A stretch of 31,606 nucleotides of DNA, taken from contig CAISTO010000213.1 in NCBI GenBank assembly GCA_903888395.1, positions 1 to 31,606 of the forward strand, read 5' to 3'. The position numbers were made by a program, and so were the translations under genes. Below, piece by piece: positions 7,709 to 15,129 of the stretch. The stretch is from an uncultured Bacteroidota bacterium. Its GTDB lineage: Bacteria; Bacteroidota; Bacteroidia; UKL13-3. Under the pieces are notes generated by a model. The model did not search any database and was not told the DNA's origin. It saw only the letters and a list, made by a program, of their open reading frames with translations. Numbering within the stretch: position 1 is the first letter of the stretch; each line of letters opens with the position of its first letter.

Positions 7709-8107
7709 ATGACAGATCCAATATCAGATTACCTAACAAGGTTGCGTAATGCTATCAAAGCGAATCATCGCATTGTAGAAATTCCTGCATCAAATCTTAA
7801 AAAAGAAATAACCAAAGTTCTATTTGAAAATGGTTATATTTTAAACTACAAATTTGAAGATGTAGTAAATCATCAAGGTTCAATAAAAATTGCCTTAAAA
7901 TATCACCCTATTTCTAAAGCTTCAGCTATTAAAAAATTGGATAGAATCAGTCGTCCAGGTTTAAGAAGATATACTGGAACTGAAAATATGCCTAGAGTTA
8001 TTAACGGTTTAGGTATTGCTGTTTTAACTACCTCTAAAGGTGTAATGACCGATAAGGAAGCTAGAAAATTAAACGTTGGTGGCGAAGTATTATGTTATAT
8101 TTATTAA
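7709..8107 (+). CDS. rpsH: 30S ribosomal protein uS8
   Basis: 132 residues, starting MTDPISDYLTRLRNAIKANH and ending with TSKGVMTDKEARKLNVGGEV, standard uS8 blocks. It binds helix 21 of 16S rRNA and is central to 30S platform assembly; in E. coli it is also the translational repressor of the spc operon. It is the first gene after the internal promoter and leader hairpin, a setting that fits autogenous control. Confidence 0.98.
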   Translation: MTDPISDYLTRLRNAIKANHRIVEIPASNLKKEITKVLFENGYILNYKFEDVVNHQGSIKIALKYHPISKASAIKKLDRISRPGLRRYTGTENMPRVINGLGIAVLTTSKGVMTDKEARKLNVGGEVLCYIY

Positions 8108-8127
8108 TCATTAAGGAGAACAATTAA

Positions 8128-8682
8128 ATGTCACGTATAGGAAAAGCCCCAATAAAATTGCCAGCTGGTGTTGATTTTAAAATTAACAGTAACAATTTAG
8201 TTTCCATTAAAGGTCCTAAAGGCGAATTGCATCAACAAATTGATGCCGATATTACAGTAACTTTAACTGATAGTGAAATATTAGTTACTAGACCTACTGA
8301 TCACAAAAGACATAGAGCATTACATGGTTTATACAGATCATTAATTAATAATATGATTGTTGGAGTAACAGCAGGTTACATTAAACGTCAAGAATTAGTT
8401 GGTGTTGGTTTTAAAGCTACTAATGAAGGTAATATTTTAGATTTAATTCTTGGTTTTTCACATCATATTTATTTTGAAATACCAAAAGAAATTACAATTA
8501 AAACTGAAACTGAAAAAGGTAAGAACCCAATCATTACCTTAGAAAGTGCCGATAAACAATTGATTGGTCAAGTAGCTGCTAAAATTCGTGCACTAAGAGC
8601 TCCGGAACCATATAAAGGTAAAGGTATCAAGTTTGTTGGTGAAGTTCTTAGAAGAAAAGCGGGTAAAACAGCATCTAAATAA
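8128..8682 (+). CDS. rplF: 50S ribosomal protein uL6
   Basis: 184 residues, starting MSRIGKAPIKLPAGVDFKIN, with the C-terminal uL6 signature PEPYKGKGIKFVGEVLRRKA. It sits near the sarcin-ricin loop and factor-binding site. The ATG is preceded by AAGGAG (8113-8118) at 9 bp, a good Shine-Dalgarno match that is unusual for this genome. rplR follows after 8 bp. Confidence 0.98.
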   Translation: MSRIGKAPIKLPAGVDFKINSNNLVSIKGPKGELHQQIDADITVTLTDSEILVTRPTDHKRHRALHGLYRSLINNMIVGVTAGYIKRQELVGVGFKATNEGNILDLILGFSHHIYFEIPKEITIKTETEKGKNPIITLESADKQLIGQVAAKIRALRAPEPYKGKGIKFVGEVLRRKAGKTASK

Positions 8683-8690
8683 TATAATTA

Positions 8691-9038
8691 ATGGCAACCA
8701 AAAAAGAATTACGCAGAATTAGAGTAAAAAAAGGAATACGTGGTCGTATTAAAGGTACTACTCAAAAACCTCGCTTATCTGTTTTTAGAAGTAATAAAGC
8801 TATTTATGCTCAAATTATTGATGATATTACTGGTAAAACTTTAGTATCAGCTTCATCTAGAGCAATAACTGAAAAGATTTGTAAAGTAGAATTATCAACT
8901 TTAGTTGGTAAAGATTTAGCTCAAAAAGCATTAGCTTCGGGAATTAGTGAAGTTGTTTTTGATAGAAATGGATATTTATACCATGGACGTATCAAAAGCT
9001 TAGCTGATGGTGCTAGAGAAGGAGGTTTGAAATTTTAA
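8691..9038 (+). CDS. rplR: 50S ribosomal protein uL18
   Basis: 115 residues. The basic N-terminus (RRIRVKKGIRGRIKGTTQKP) is followed by RLSVFRSNKAIYAQIIDDIT, and the C-terminus is FDRNGYLYHGRIKSLADGAR, typical of uL18. It binds 5S rRNA together with uL5. A 57-bp AT-only gap before rpsE contains a weak 9-bp inverted repeat (9052-9060 with 9076-9084), without a recognisable promoter. Confidence 0.97.
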   Translation: MATKKELRRIRVKKGIRGRIKGTTQKPRLSVFRSNKAIYAQIIDDITGKTLVSASSRAITEKICKVELSTLVGKDLAQKALASGISEVVFDRNGYLYHGRIKSLADGAREGGLKF

Positions 9039-9095
9039 ATTGCTTTTATATTTTTATTTTGAATTTATTCATTATAAAATAAAACAATAAATATT

Positions 9096-9620
9096 ATGTC
9101 TACAGAAAATATAAAAAGAGTAAAATCAAGCGAGATGGAGCTTAAAGAAAGAGTAGTTTCAATTAACCGTGTAGCGAAAGTTACAAAAGGTGGACGTACT
9201 TTTAGCTTTTCCGCTTTAGTTGTTGTTGGAGATGGAAATGGTGTAATTGGATACGGTTTAGGTAAAGCTAACGAAGTAACTGATTCTATCAGAAAAGGTG
9301 TTGAAGATGCTAAAAAGAATTTATTAAAAGTTCCTGTTCTTAAAGGTACTATTCCTCACGAACAAACTGGTAAATATGGTGGAGGAAGAGTATTCTTAAA
9401 ACCTGCTGCTCATGGAACTGGTGTTATTGCAGGTGGTGCAATGAGAGCTGTTTTAGAAAGCGCTGGTGTTACAGATGTACTTGCTAAATCTAAAGGATCA
9501 TCTAATCCTCATAATGTGGTAAAAGCTACAGTTGATGCTTTATTGAATATGCGTGATGCTTATACAATTGCTAACACTCGTGGTATTTCAATGAAGAGAG
9601 TATTTAACGGAGGAGAATAA
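9096..9620 (+). CDS. rpsE: 30S ribosomal protein uS5
   Basis: 174 residues. The double-stranded-RNA-binding-like N-terminal domain (RVAKVTKGGRTFSFSALVVV, then GNGVIGYGLGKANEV) and the C-terminal domain (HGTGVIAGGAMRAVLESAGV) are intact. uS5 contributes to mRNA entry and decoding accuracy. Its last codons include GGAGGAG (9609-9615), 9 bp before the rpmD start. Confidence 0.98.
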   Translation: MSTENIKRVKSSEMELKERVVSINRVAKVTKGGRTFSFSALVVVGDGNGVIGYGLGKANEVTDSIRKGVEDAKKNLLKVPVLKGTIPHEQTGKYGGGRVFLKPAAHGTGVIAGGAMRAVLESAGVTDVLAKSKGSSNPHNVVKATVDALLNMRDAYTIANTRGISMKRVFNGGE

Positions 9621-9624
9621 AATA

Positions 9625-9804
9625 ATGGCTAAAGTAAAAATTACATACATAAAAAGTATTATTGATAGACCAGAAAATCAAAAGCGTACAATAAAAGCTT
9701 TAGGTTTTTCTAAACTTAACCAATCACGTGAAGTTGAAGGTACACCTGCTGTATTAGGTATGATCAATAAAGTTGCTCATTTGTTAAAAGTTGAAAACGT
9801 TTAA
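9625..9804 (+). CDS. rpmD: 50S ribosomal protein uL30
   Basis: I translated this 59-residue gene by hand: MAKVKITYIKSIIDRPENQK at the start, then the conserved TIKALGFSKLNQSREVEGTP and a C-terminus KVAHLLKVENV. Small uL30 is specific to some bacteria and contacts 23S rRNA domain II. ATG at 9625 has GGAGGAG 9 bp upstream, and it lies between rpsE (4 bp gap) and rplO (12 bp gap) in the canonical order. Confidence 0.96.
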   Translation: MAKVKITYIKSIIDRPENQKRTIKALGFSKLNQSREVEGTPAVLGMINKVAHLLKVENV

Positions 9805-9816
9805 ATACATAAATTT

Positions 9817-10266
9817 ATGAATTTACATAATTTAAAGCCAGCAGCTGGTTCTATAAAAAAAGAAGGAAAAAGAATAGGTAGAGGAGAAGGAAGTGGAAAA
9901 GGCGGAACTGCAGCTCGTGGTAATAAAGGTGCCGGTTCAAGAAGTGGTACAAGCACAAAAAGAGGTTTTGAAGGTGGTCAAATGCCATTGTATAGACGTT
10001 TACCTAAAGTAGGTTTTAAAAATTTCAATAGAGTTGAATACGTAGGTATTAACCTTGATAAATTACAACTTATTGCTACTGAAAAGAATTTGAAATCGAT
10101 TGATTTTGATATATTAGTTGCTAATGGTGTTGTAAGTAAAAATGGCCTAGTTAAAATATTAGGTAGAGGTGAAATCAATATTGCTTTAGATATTAAAGCA
10201 CATGCTTTTTCTGCTTCAGCTCAAAAAGCTATAGAAGCAATTGGAGGTTCAATAGCTAAAATTTAA
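9817..10266 (+). CDS. rplO: 50S ribosomal protein uL15
   Basis: 149 residues with the glycine- and arginine-rich N-terminus of uL15 (KRIGRGEGSGKGGTAARGNK, then RSGTSTKRGFEGGQMPLYRR) and the folded C-terminal half ending KAHAFSASAQKAIEAIGGSI. A late-assembly 50S protein. secY begins 3 bp after the stop, linking ribosome synthesis to the translocon. Confidence 0.97.
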   Translation: MNLHNLKPAAGSIKKEGKRIGRGEGSGKGGTAARGNKGAGSRSGTSTKRGFEGGQMPLYRRLPKVGFKNFNRVEYVGINLDKLQLIATEKNLKSIDFDILVANGVVSKNGLVKILGRGEINIALDIKAHAFSASAQKAIEAIGGSIAKI

Positions 10267-10269
10267 AAT

Positions 10270-11613
10270 ATGAAAAAACTTTTTGATACTTTAAAAAACA
10301 TTTGGAAAATTGATGATTTAAGATACAAACTTCAAATCACATTTTGGTTATTGTTAGTTTATAGAATCGGTAGCTATGTTACTTTACCTGGCATTGATCC
10401 TAATTTACTTGATACAAAACAGGCAGATGGTGGTTTATTTGGTATCATTAATATGTTTGCTGGTGGTGCATTTGGTAGAGCTTCAATTTTTGCCTTAGGT
10501 ATTATGCCTTATATTAGTGCATCTATTGTAGTTCAGTTATTATCTTTGGCACTTCCTTCTTTTCAAAGAATGCAAAAAGAAGGCGAAGATGGTAGAAGAA
10601 AAATTAATCAAATTACTCGTTATTTGACTATTGCAATTACAGTTGTTCAATCATATGGTTTTATTATTAACTTAAAAAATAATAATCCTTTGGCTATTAT
10701 TTCTCCAGACGTTTTATCAGATTTTATGTTTACTTTCAGTTCAATGATTATATTAACTGCTAGTACAATGTTCGTAATGTGGTTAGGAGAAAGAATTACT
10801 GATAAAGGTATTGGTAACGGTATTTCATTAATCATTATGATTGGTATCATAGCTCGTTTACCTATTGCTTTTTGGGATGAATTTAATTTCAAATTGTCTA
10901 CTGGTGGTGGTGGTTTAGTAATATTCGTTATTGAATTAGCAGCTTTGTTTGCTGTAATAATGATTACCATATTATTAGTTCAAGGAACAAGAAGAATTCC
11001 TGTTCAATATGCAAAAAGAATTGTAGGTAATAGACAATTTGGTGGTGTTAGACAGTATATTCCTTTAAAAATTAATGCTGCAGGTGTTATGCCAATAATA
11101 TTTGCTCAAGCATTAATGTTTATTCCGGGTTATATTGCACAATTCATTCCAAATGTTGAAGCAAGTAGTTTTTTATCTTCATTTGCCAATCCATTATCTT
11201 TTGCTTATAACATGACTTTTGGTCTATTAATAGTTTTATTTACTTATTTTTATACTGCTATCTCAGTAAATGCTAATCAGATTTCTGATGACATGAAAAG
11301 AAATAATGGTTTTATTCCAGGTGTTAAACCAGGAAAATCAACTGCAGATTTTATTGATAATGTAATGAGTAGAATTACCTTACCAGGAGCAATATTCTTA
11401 GCATTTGTTGCAGTATTACCTTCATTTGCAGGAGCATTTAATATTAATAGTCAGTTTGCACAGTTTTATGGTGGAACTTCTTTATTAATCTTAGTTGGTG
11501 TTGTTTTAGATACATTACAGCAAATTGAAAGTCATTTATTAATGCGTCAATATGATGGATTGATGAAAAGTGGTAAAATAAAGGGAAGAAGTGGAAGTAA
11601 TACAGCAGCTTAA
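10270..11613 (+). CDS. secY: Protein translocase subunit SecY
   Basis: 447 residues, an inner-membrane protein with about ten predicted transmembrane helices. SecY is the pore of the Sec translocon, working with SecE/SecG and SecA. Family blocks are FGIINMFAGGAFGRASIFAL and MPYISASIVVQLLSLALPSF (TM2 region), the RIPVQYAKRIVG cytosolic loop, PLKINAAGVMPIIFAQALMF, and FTYFYTAISVNANQISDDMK before GFIPGVKPGKST. All are intact. The gene following it is infA; adk and map, adjacent to secY in many other bacteria, are not here. Confidence 0.98.
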   Translation: MKKLFDTLKNIWKIDDLRYKLQITFWLLLVYRIGSYVTLPGIDPNLLDTKQADGGLFGIINMFAGGAFGRASIFALGIMPYISASIVVQLLSLALPSFQRMQKEGEDGRRKINQITRYLTIAITVVQSYGFIINLKNNNPLAIISPDVLSDFMFTFSSMIILTASTMFVMWLGERITDKGIGNGISLIIMIGIIARLPIAFWDEFNFKLSTGGGGLVIFVIELAALFAVIMITILLVQGTRRIPVQYAKRIVGNRQFGGVRQYIPLKINAAGVMPIIFAQALMFIPGYIAQFIPNVEASSFLSSFANPLSFAYNMTFGLLIVLFTYFYTAISVNANQISDDMKRNNGFIPGVKPGKSTADFIDNVMSRITLPGAIFLAFVAVLPSFAGAFNINSQFAQFYGGTSLLILVGVVLDTLQQIESHLLMRQYDGLMKSGKIKGRSGSNTAA

Positions 11614-11620
11614 TTAGTTG

Positions 11621-11650
11621 TTGATAAATTGAATTTAAATGTTATTTTCG
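11621..11650 (+). promoter_or_regulatory. Candidate promoter for the infA-rplQ (alpha) group
   Basis: TTG at 11621-11623, 19 bp spacing, then TATTTTCG at 11643-11650, followed by CAACCCC. This is a TTCG variant of TAnnTTTG, and the downstream C-rich stretch resembles the one after the rpsH promoter. It lies in the 52-bp secY-infA gap. Initiation is expected about 10 nt before the infA ATG. Confidence 0.45.
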
Positions 11651-11665
11651 CAACCCCAATAAAAA

Positions 11666-11884
11666 ATGTCAAAACAATCAGTAATAAAACAAGATGGAAT
11701 TATTGTCGAAGCATTAAGTAATGCTATGTTTCGAGTTCAGCTTGAAAATGGACATCAAATTATTGCACATATTTCAGGTAAAATGAGAATGCATTACATT
11801 AAAATTTTACCAGGCGATAAAATTGCATGCGAAATGAGTCCATACGATTTGACAAAAGGAAGAATTATTTATAGATACAAATAA
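11666..11884 (+). CDS. infA: Translation initiation factor IF-1
   Basis: 72 residues, the fixed family size, single OB fold: VIKQDGIIVEALSNAMFRVQ, then HISGKMRMHYIKILPGDKIA and LTKGRIIYRYK. IF-1 occupies the 30S A site during initiation. Located between secY and rpmJ, as in many Bacteroidota, and possibly served by its own promoter. Confidence 0.98.
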   Translation: MSKQSVIKQDGIIVEALSNAMFRVQLENGHQIIAHISGKMRMHYIKILPGDKIACEMSPYDLTKGRIIYRYK

Positions 11885-11900
11885 AAATTAAATAGAAGAA

Positions 11901-12017
11901 ATGAAAGTTAGAACTTCTGTAAAGAAACGCAGCGAAGATTGTGTAATTGTAAAACGTAAAGGAAGAGTTTACGTTATTAACAAAAAGAACCCAAAGTTTA
12001 AACAACGTCAAGGATAA
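11901..12017 (+). CDS. rpmJ: 50S ribosomal protein bL36, zinc-free type
   Basis: A 38-residue gene read by hand: MKVRTSVKKRSEDCVIVKRK, then GRVYVINKKNPKFKQRQG. The C-terminal KQRQG is diagnostic. Of the four zinc ligands of the classical form (three Cys, one His), only the Cys at 14 remains, so this is the C-minus form that folds without zinc. It lies 16 bp after infA and 9 bp before rpsM. Confidence 0.96.
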   Translation: MKVRTSVKKRSEDCVIVKRKGRVYVINKKNPKFKQRQG

Positions 12018-12026
12018 TAATATAAT

Positions 12027-12404
12027 ATGGCTCGTATATCAGGTATAGATTTACCAAAAAATAAAAGAGGTGAAATAGGTTTAACCTATATTTACGGAAT
12101 TGGACGTTCAACTGCTACATTAATATTGGAAAGTAATAATATTGATGTAAACAAGAAAGTTAATGAGTGGAGTGATGACGAATTAAGTGCAATTCGTAAA
12201 CATATCACTGAGTTTATAACAGTAGAAGGTGAATTAAGATCAGAAAAACAATTAAATATTAAACGTTTGTTAGATATTGGTTGTTATCGTGGTTTACGCC
12301 ATCGTAAAGGATTACCAGTTCGTGGTCAAAGAACCAAAACCAATTCTAGAACTAGAAAAGGAAAACGTAGAACTGTTGCTGGTAAAAAGAAAGTTACTAG
12401 ATAA
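12027..12404 (+). CDS. rpsM: 30S ribosomal protein uS13
   Basis: 125 residues. It begins MARISGIDLPKNKRGEIGLT and holds the helix-two-turn-helix YIYGIGRSTA; the conserved GLRHRKGLPVRGQRTKTNSR precedes the very basic tail (GKRRTVAGKKKVTR) that reaches the P-site tRNA. It bridges to the 50S in the head. Start spacing of 9 bp from rpmJ supports the ATG at 12027. Confidence 0.98.
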   Translation: MARISGIDLPKNKRGEIGLTYIYGIGRSTATLILESNNIDVNKKVNEWSDDELSAIRKHITEFITVEGELRSEKQLNIKRLLDIGCYRGLRHRKGLPVRGQRTKTNSRTRKGKRRTVAGKKKVTR

Positions 12405-12425
12405 TAAATAGCATAATAAAATATA

Positions 12426-12818
12426 ATGGCTACAAATAATAAAAAAGTTAGTAAGAAAAGAGTTGTTGTGATTGACACACATGGTCAAGCACATATCAAA
12501 GCATCTTTTAACAATATAATTATCTCTATTACCAATGGTACTGGTCAAGTTGTTTCTTGGGGTTCTGCTGGCAAAATGGGATTTAGAGGTTCTAAGAAAA
12601 ACACTCCTTACGCTGCTCAAACAGCTGCTTCAGAGTGCGCAAAAGTTGCAGTTGATGCAGGAATGAAAAAAATTGATGTTTTCGTTAAAGGACCTGGTAG
12701 CGGAAGAGAAAGTGCAATTCGTACTTTACAAGCTAGTGGTTTAGAAGTATTATCAATTAGAGATATTACTCCACTTCCTCACAACGGTTGTCGCCCTCCA
12801 AAAAGCAGAAGAGTATAA
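12426..12818 (+). CDS. rpsK: 30S ribosomal protein uS11
   Basis: 130 residues: a basic N-terminal extension (NNKKVSKKRVVV), then GQAHIKASFNNIIISITNGT, KGPGSGRESAIRTLQASGLE and the C-terminal DITPLPHNGCRPPKSRRV, the uS11 fingerprint. It lies on the 30S platform near the mRNA exit and contacts the anti-Shine-Dalgarno region of 16S rRNA. Confidence 0.98.
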   Translation: MATNNKKVSKKRVVVIDTHGQAHIKASFNNIIISITNGTGQVVSWGSAGKMGFRGSKKNTPYAAQTAASECAKVAVDAGMKKIDVFVKGPGSGRESAIRTLQASGLEVLSIRDITPLPHNGCRPPKSRRV

Positions 12819-12843
12819 TAAATTTAAATAGAAAGATTATAAA

Positions 12844-13455
12844 ATGGCAAGATATATAGGTCCTAAAACCAAAATAGCAAGACGCTTTAAAGATCCGATT
12901 TTTGGAAGCGATAAATATTACGAAAAACGTAGTACAATTCCTCCTGGTCAACATGGTAATGCGAGAAGAAGAACTAAGCAAACTGAATATGCAATACAAT
13001 TAGGCGAAAAACAAAAAGTAAAATATACTTATGGTGTTTTAGAACGTCAGTTTTATAAAATATTTGAAGAAGCTGTTCGTATAAAAGGTGTTACTGGTGA
13101 AAACTTAATTAAATTCTTAGAAGCTCGTTTAGACAATACAGTTTACCGTTTAGGTTTAGCAACTACAAGAGCAGGTGCTCGTCAATTAGTTGGTCACAGA
13201 CATATTACAGTTAACAATAAAGTTGTAAATATTTCTTCTTATAAATTAAAACCAGGTGATGTTGTTGGAGTTAGAGAGAAATCAAAATCTTTAGAAACAA
13301 TAAATATTAGTTTAACTACTTCAAATGTTAAGCGTTTTAATTGGTTAACTTGGGATAGTTCAACTTTAAGTGGAGTTTTTGTATCTCTTCCTGAACGTGA
13401 TCAAATACCAGAAAATATAAAAGAACAATTAATTGTAGAGTTGTACTCTAAATAA
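12844..13455 (+). CDS. rpsD: 30S ribosomal protein uS4, zinc-free type
   Basis: 203 residues. The N-terminus MARYIGPKTKIARRFKDPIF has none of the cysteines seen in zinc-binding uS4. The S4 RNA-binding domain is at about residues 94-155 (LEARLDNTVYRLGLATTRAG, ARQLVGHRHITVNNKVVNIS). uS4 nucleates 30S assembly and in E. coli represses the alpha operon. It lies between rpsK and rpoA, which is that operon's order. Confidence 0.97.
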   Translation: MARYIGPKTKIARRFKDPIFGSDKYYEKRSTIPPGQHGNARRRTKQTEYAIQLGEKQKVKYTYGVLERQFYKIFEEAVRIKGVTGENLIKFLEARLDNTVYRLGLATTRAGARQLVGHRHITVNNKVVNISSYKLKPGDVVGVREKSKSLETINISLTTSNVKRFNWLTWDSSTLSGVFVSLPERDQIPENIKEQLIVELYSK

Positions 13456-13479
13456 TAAACTTAATAAAGACTATTATAA

Positions 13480-14472
13480 ATGGCAATACTTGCTTTTCAA
13501 AAGCCTGACAAGGTTATCATGCATAAAGACACTGATTTCTTTGGTCAGTTTGAATTCCGTCCTCTTGAAAAAGGATACGGGGTTACTATTGGTAACTCTT
13601 TAAGAAGAATTTTATTGTCTTCTTTAGAAGGATACGCAATAACTTCAGTTAAAATAACTAGTGTTGATCATGAATTCTCTACTATCAAAGGAGTTATTGA
13701 GGATGTAACTGAAATCATTCTTAACTTAAAACAAGTACGTTTTAAACGTACCATGGATGGAGTTGATCATGAGAAAATTTTTATAAACATAAAAGGTCAA
13801 GAGCAATTTACTGCTGGTGATATTGCAAAGCATACTAATGCTTACAAAATTCTAAATCCTGATTTAGTAATTTGTAACATGGAAAGTTTTGTTCATTTAG
13901 AAGTTGAATTAATAGTTGAAAAAGGTCGTGGTTATATGCCAGCAGACGAAAATAGAACTAAGGATTCAATCATTGGTGTTATTCCAATAGATGCTGTTTT
14001 TACTCCAATTATAAATGTTAAATTTTCTGTTGAAGATTATCGTGTTGAACAAAAAACAGATTACGAAAAATTAAGTATTGATATTAGTACTGATGGAACA
14101 ATACATCCAGAAGAAGCTTTAAAAGAAGCTGCTAAAATTCTTATTCAACATTTTATGTTGTTTAGCGATGAATTGATAACTTTAGATACTCAAGTAAAAG
14201 AAGTTCCCCAAGAAGTGGATGAAAATTTATTACATGTTCGTAAAATTTTAAAAACTCCATTATCTGATCTAGATTTATCTGTTCGTGCTTACAACTGTTT
14301 GAAAGCTGCCGATATTAAATCATTATCAGAATTAGTAAGTTTTGATATTGTTGATTTATTGAAATTTAGAAATTTCGGTAAAAAATCATTATCAGAATTA
14401 GAAGAATTAGTTCGCGATAAAGGTTTGACTTTTGGAATGGACGTAGCTAAATTTAAATTAAACGAAGACTAA
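13480..14472 (+). CDS. rpoA: DNA-directed RNA polymerase subunit alpha
   Basis: 330 residues. The N-terminal dimerisation and assembly domain includes EFRPLEKGYGVTIGNSLRRI (25-44) and LLSSLEGYAI; a hinge around 240-260 leads to the C-terminal domain (LSVRAYNCLKAADIKSLSEL, 266-285, and RNFGKKSLSELEELV, 297-311). Arg269 corresponds to the E. coli DNA-contacting Arg265, so UP-element and activator contacts should be possible. Usual alpha-operon position between rpsD and rplQ. Confidence 0.98.
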   Translation: MAILAFQKPDKVIMHKDTDFFGQFEFRPLEKGYGVTIGNSLRRILLSSLEGYAITSVKITSVDHEFSTIKGVIEDVTEIILNLKQVRFKRTMDGVDHEKIFINIKGQEQFTAGDIAKHTNAYKILNPDLVICNMESFVHLEVELIVEKGRGYMPADENRTKDSIIGVIPIDAVFTPIINVKFSVEDYRVEQKTDYEKLSIDISTDGTIHPEEALKEAAKILIQHFMLFSDELITLDTQVKEVPQEVDENLLHVRKILKTPLSDLDLSVRAYNCLKAADIKSLSELVSFDIVDLLKFRNFGKKSLSELEELVRDKGLTFGMDVAKFKLNED

Positions 14473-14503
14473 TCGTAGCAATACGATATAAATAAAAATA
14501 ATA

Positions 14504-14986
14504 ATGAGACACGGAAAAAAACTTAATCATTTAGGTAGAACTGCTCCTCACAGAAAAGCAATGTTAGCTAATATGGCTTCATCATTGATAATGCATAAAA
14601 GAATAACTACAACTTTAGCTAAGGCTAAAGCTTTAAGAGTATATGCTGAGCCTTTAATTACTAAATCGAAAGATGACTCTACGCACAGTCGTAGAACTGT
14701 TTTTGCTTACTTAAAACAAGCAGAAGCTGTTAAAGAATTATTTGGATCAGTAGCTGCTAAAATAGCTGATAGACCAGGTGGGTATTTAAGAATTTTAAAA
14801 CTAATGAACCGTAAAGGTGATAATGCTGATATGGCAATTATTGAATTAGTTGATTTCAATGAAGCGATGATTTCAATGAAAGAAGTTAAAACTGCTGCTA
14901 AGAAAACTAGACGTGGTAAAGTTAAAAAAGAAGAAACTACTATTGAAGTTGCTGAAGTAACAGAAGCTACTGAAACAGCGGAATAA
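14504..14986 (+). CDS. rplQ: 50S ribosomal protein bL17 with acidic C-terminal tail
   Basis: 160 residues. The first ~118 are bL17 (MRHGKKLNHLGRTAPHRKAM, then DRPGGYLRILKLMNRKGDNA). Residues from about 121 form an extension: a basic segment (KTAAKKTRRGKVKKEE) followed by a Glu/Thr/Val-rich end (TTIEVAEVTEATETAE). The extension goes beyond the 127-residue E. coli protein; similar tails are common in Bacteroidota. It ends the operon, followed within 16 bp by a terminator. Confidence 0.97.
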   Translation: MRHGKKLNHLGRTAPHRKAMLANMASSLIMHKRITTTLAKAKALRVYAEPLITKSKDDSTHSRRTVFAYLKQAEAVKELFGSVAAKIADRPGGYLRILKLMNRKGDNADMAIIELVDFNEAMISMKEVKTAAKKTRRGKVKKEETTIEVAEVTEATETAE

Positions 14987-15001
14987 TTTTTTTAAATAAT
15001 T

Positions 15002-15034
15002 AAAACCTGAGTAAATTTACTCAGGTTTTTTTTT
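15002..15034 (+). terminator. Intrinsic terminator of the ribosomal cluster
   Basis: A perfect 20-bp palindrome at 15006-15025 (CCTGAGTAAATTTACTCAGG), preceded by AAAA and followed by nine T residues (15026-15034). It lies 15 bp past the rplQ stop. The best-formed terminator in the first half of the window. Confidence 0.92.
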
Positions 15035-15129
15035 GCATAATTTTTAATTTATTTCAATTATTTACACTTTAAATATTCTAAAAATTTAAGTTGACAAATT
15101 AATTATTTTACTCAACATAAATTTAAAAC

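Noticed and set aside
9039..9095. Possible promoter or terminator between rplR and rpsE
   Set aside because: The 9-bp inverted repeat is only A and T, and the nearest TATTTTG lacks the right spacing to a TTG. Too weak to call.
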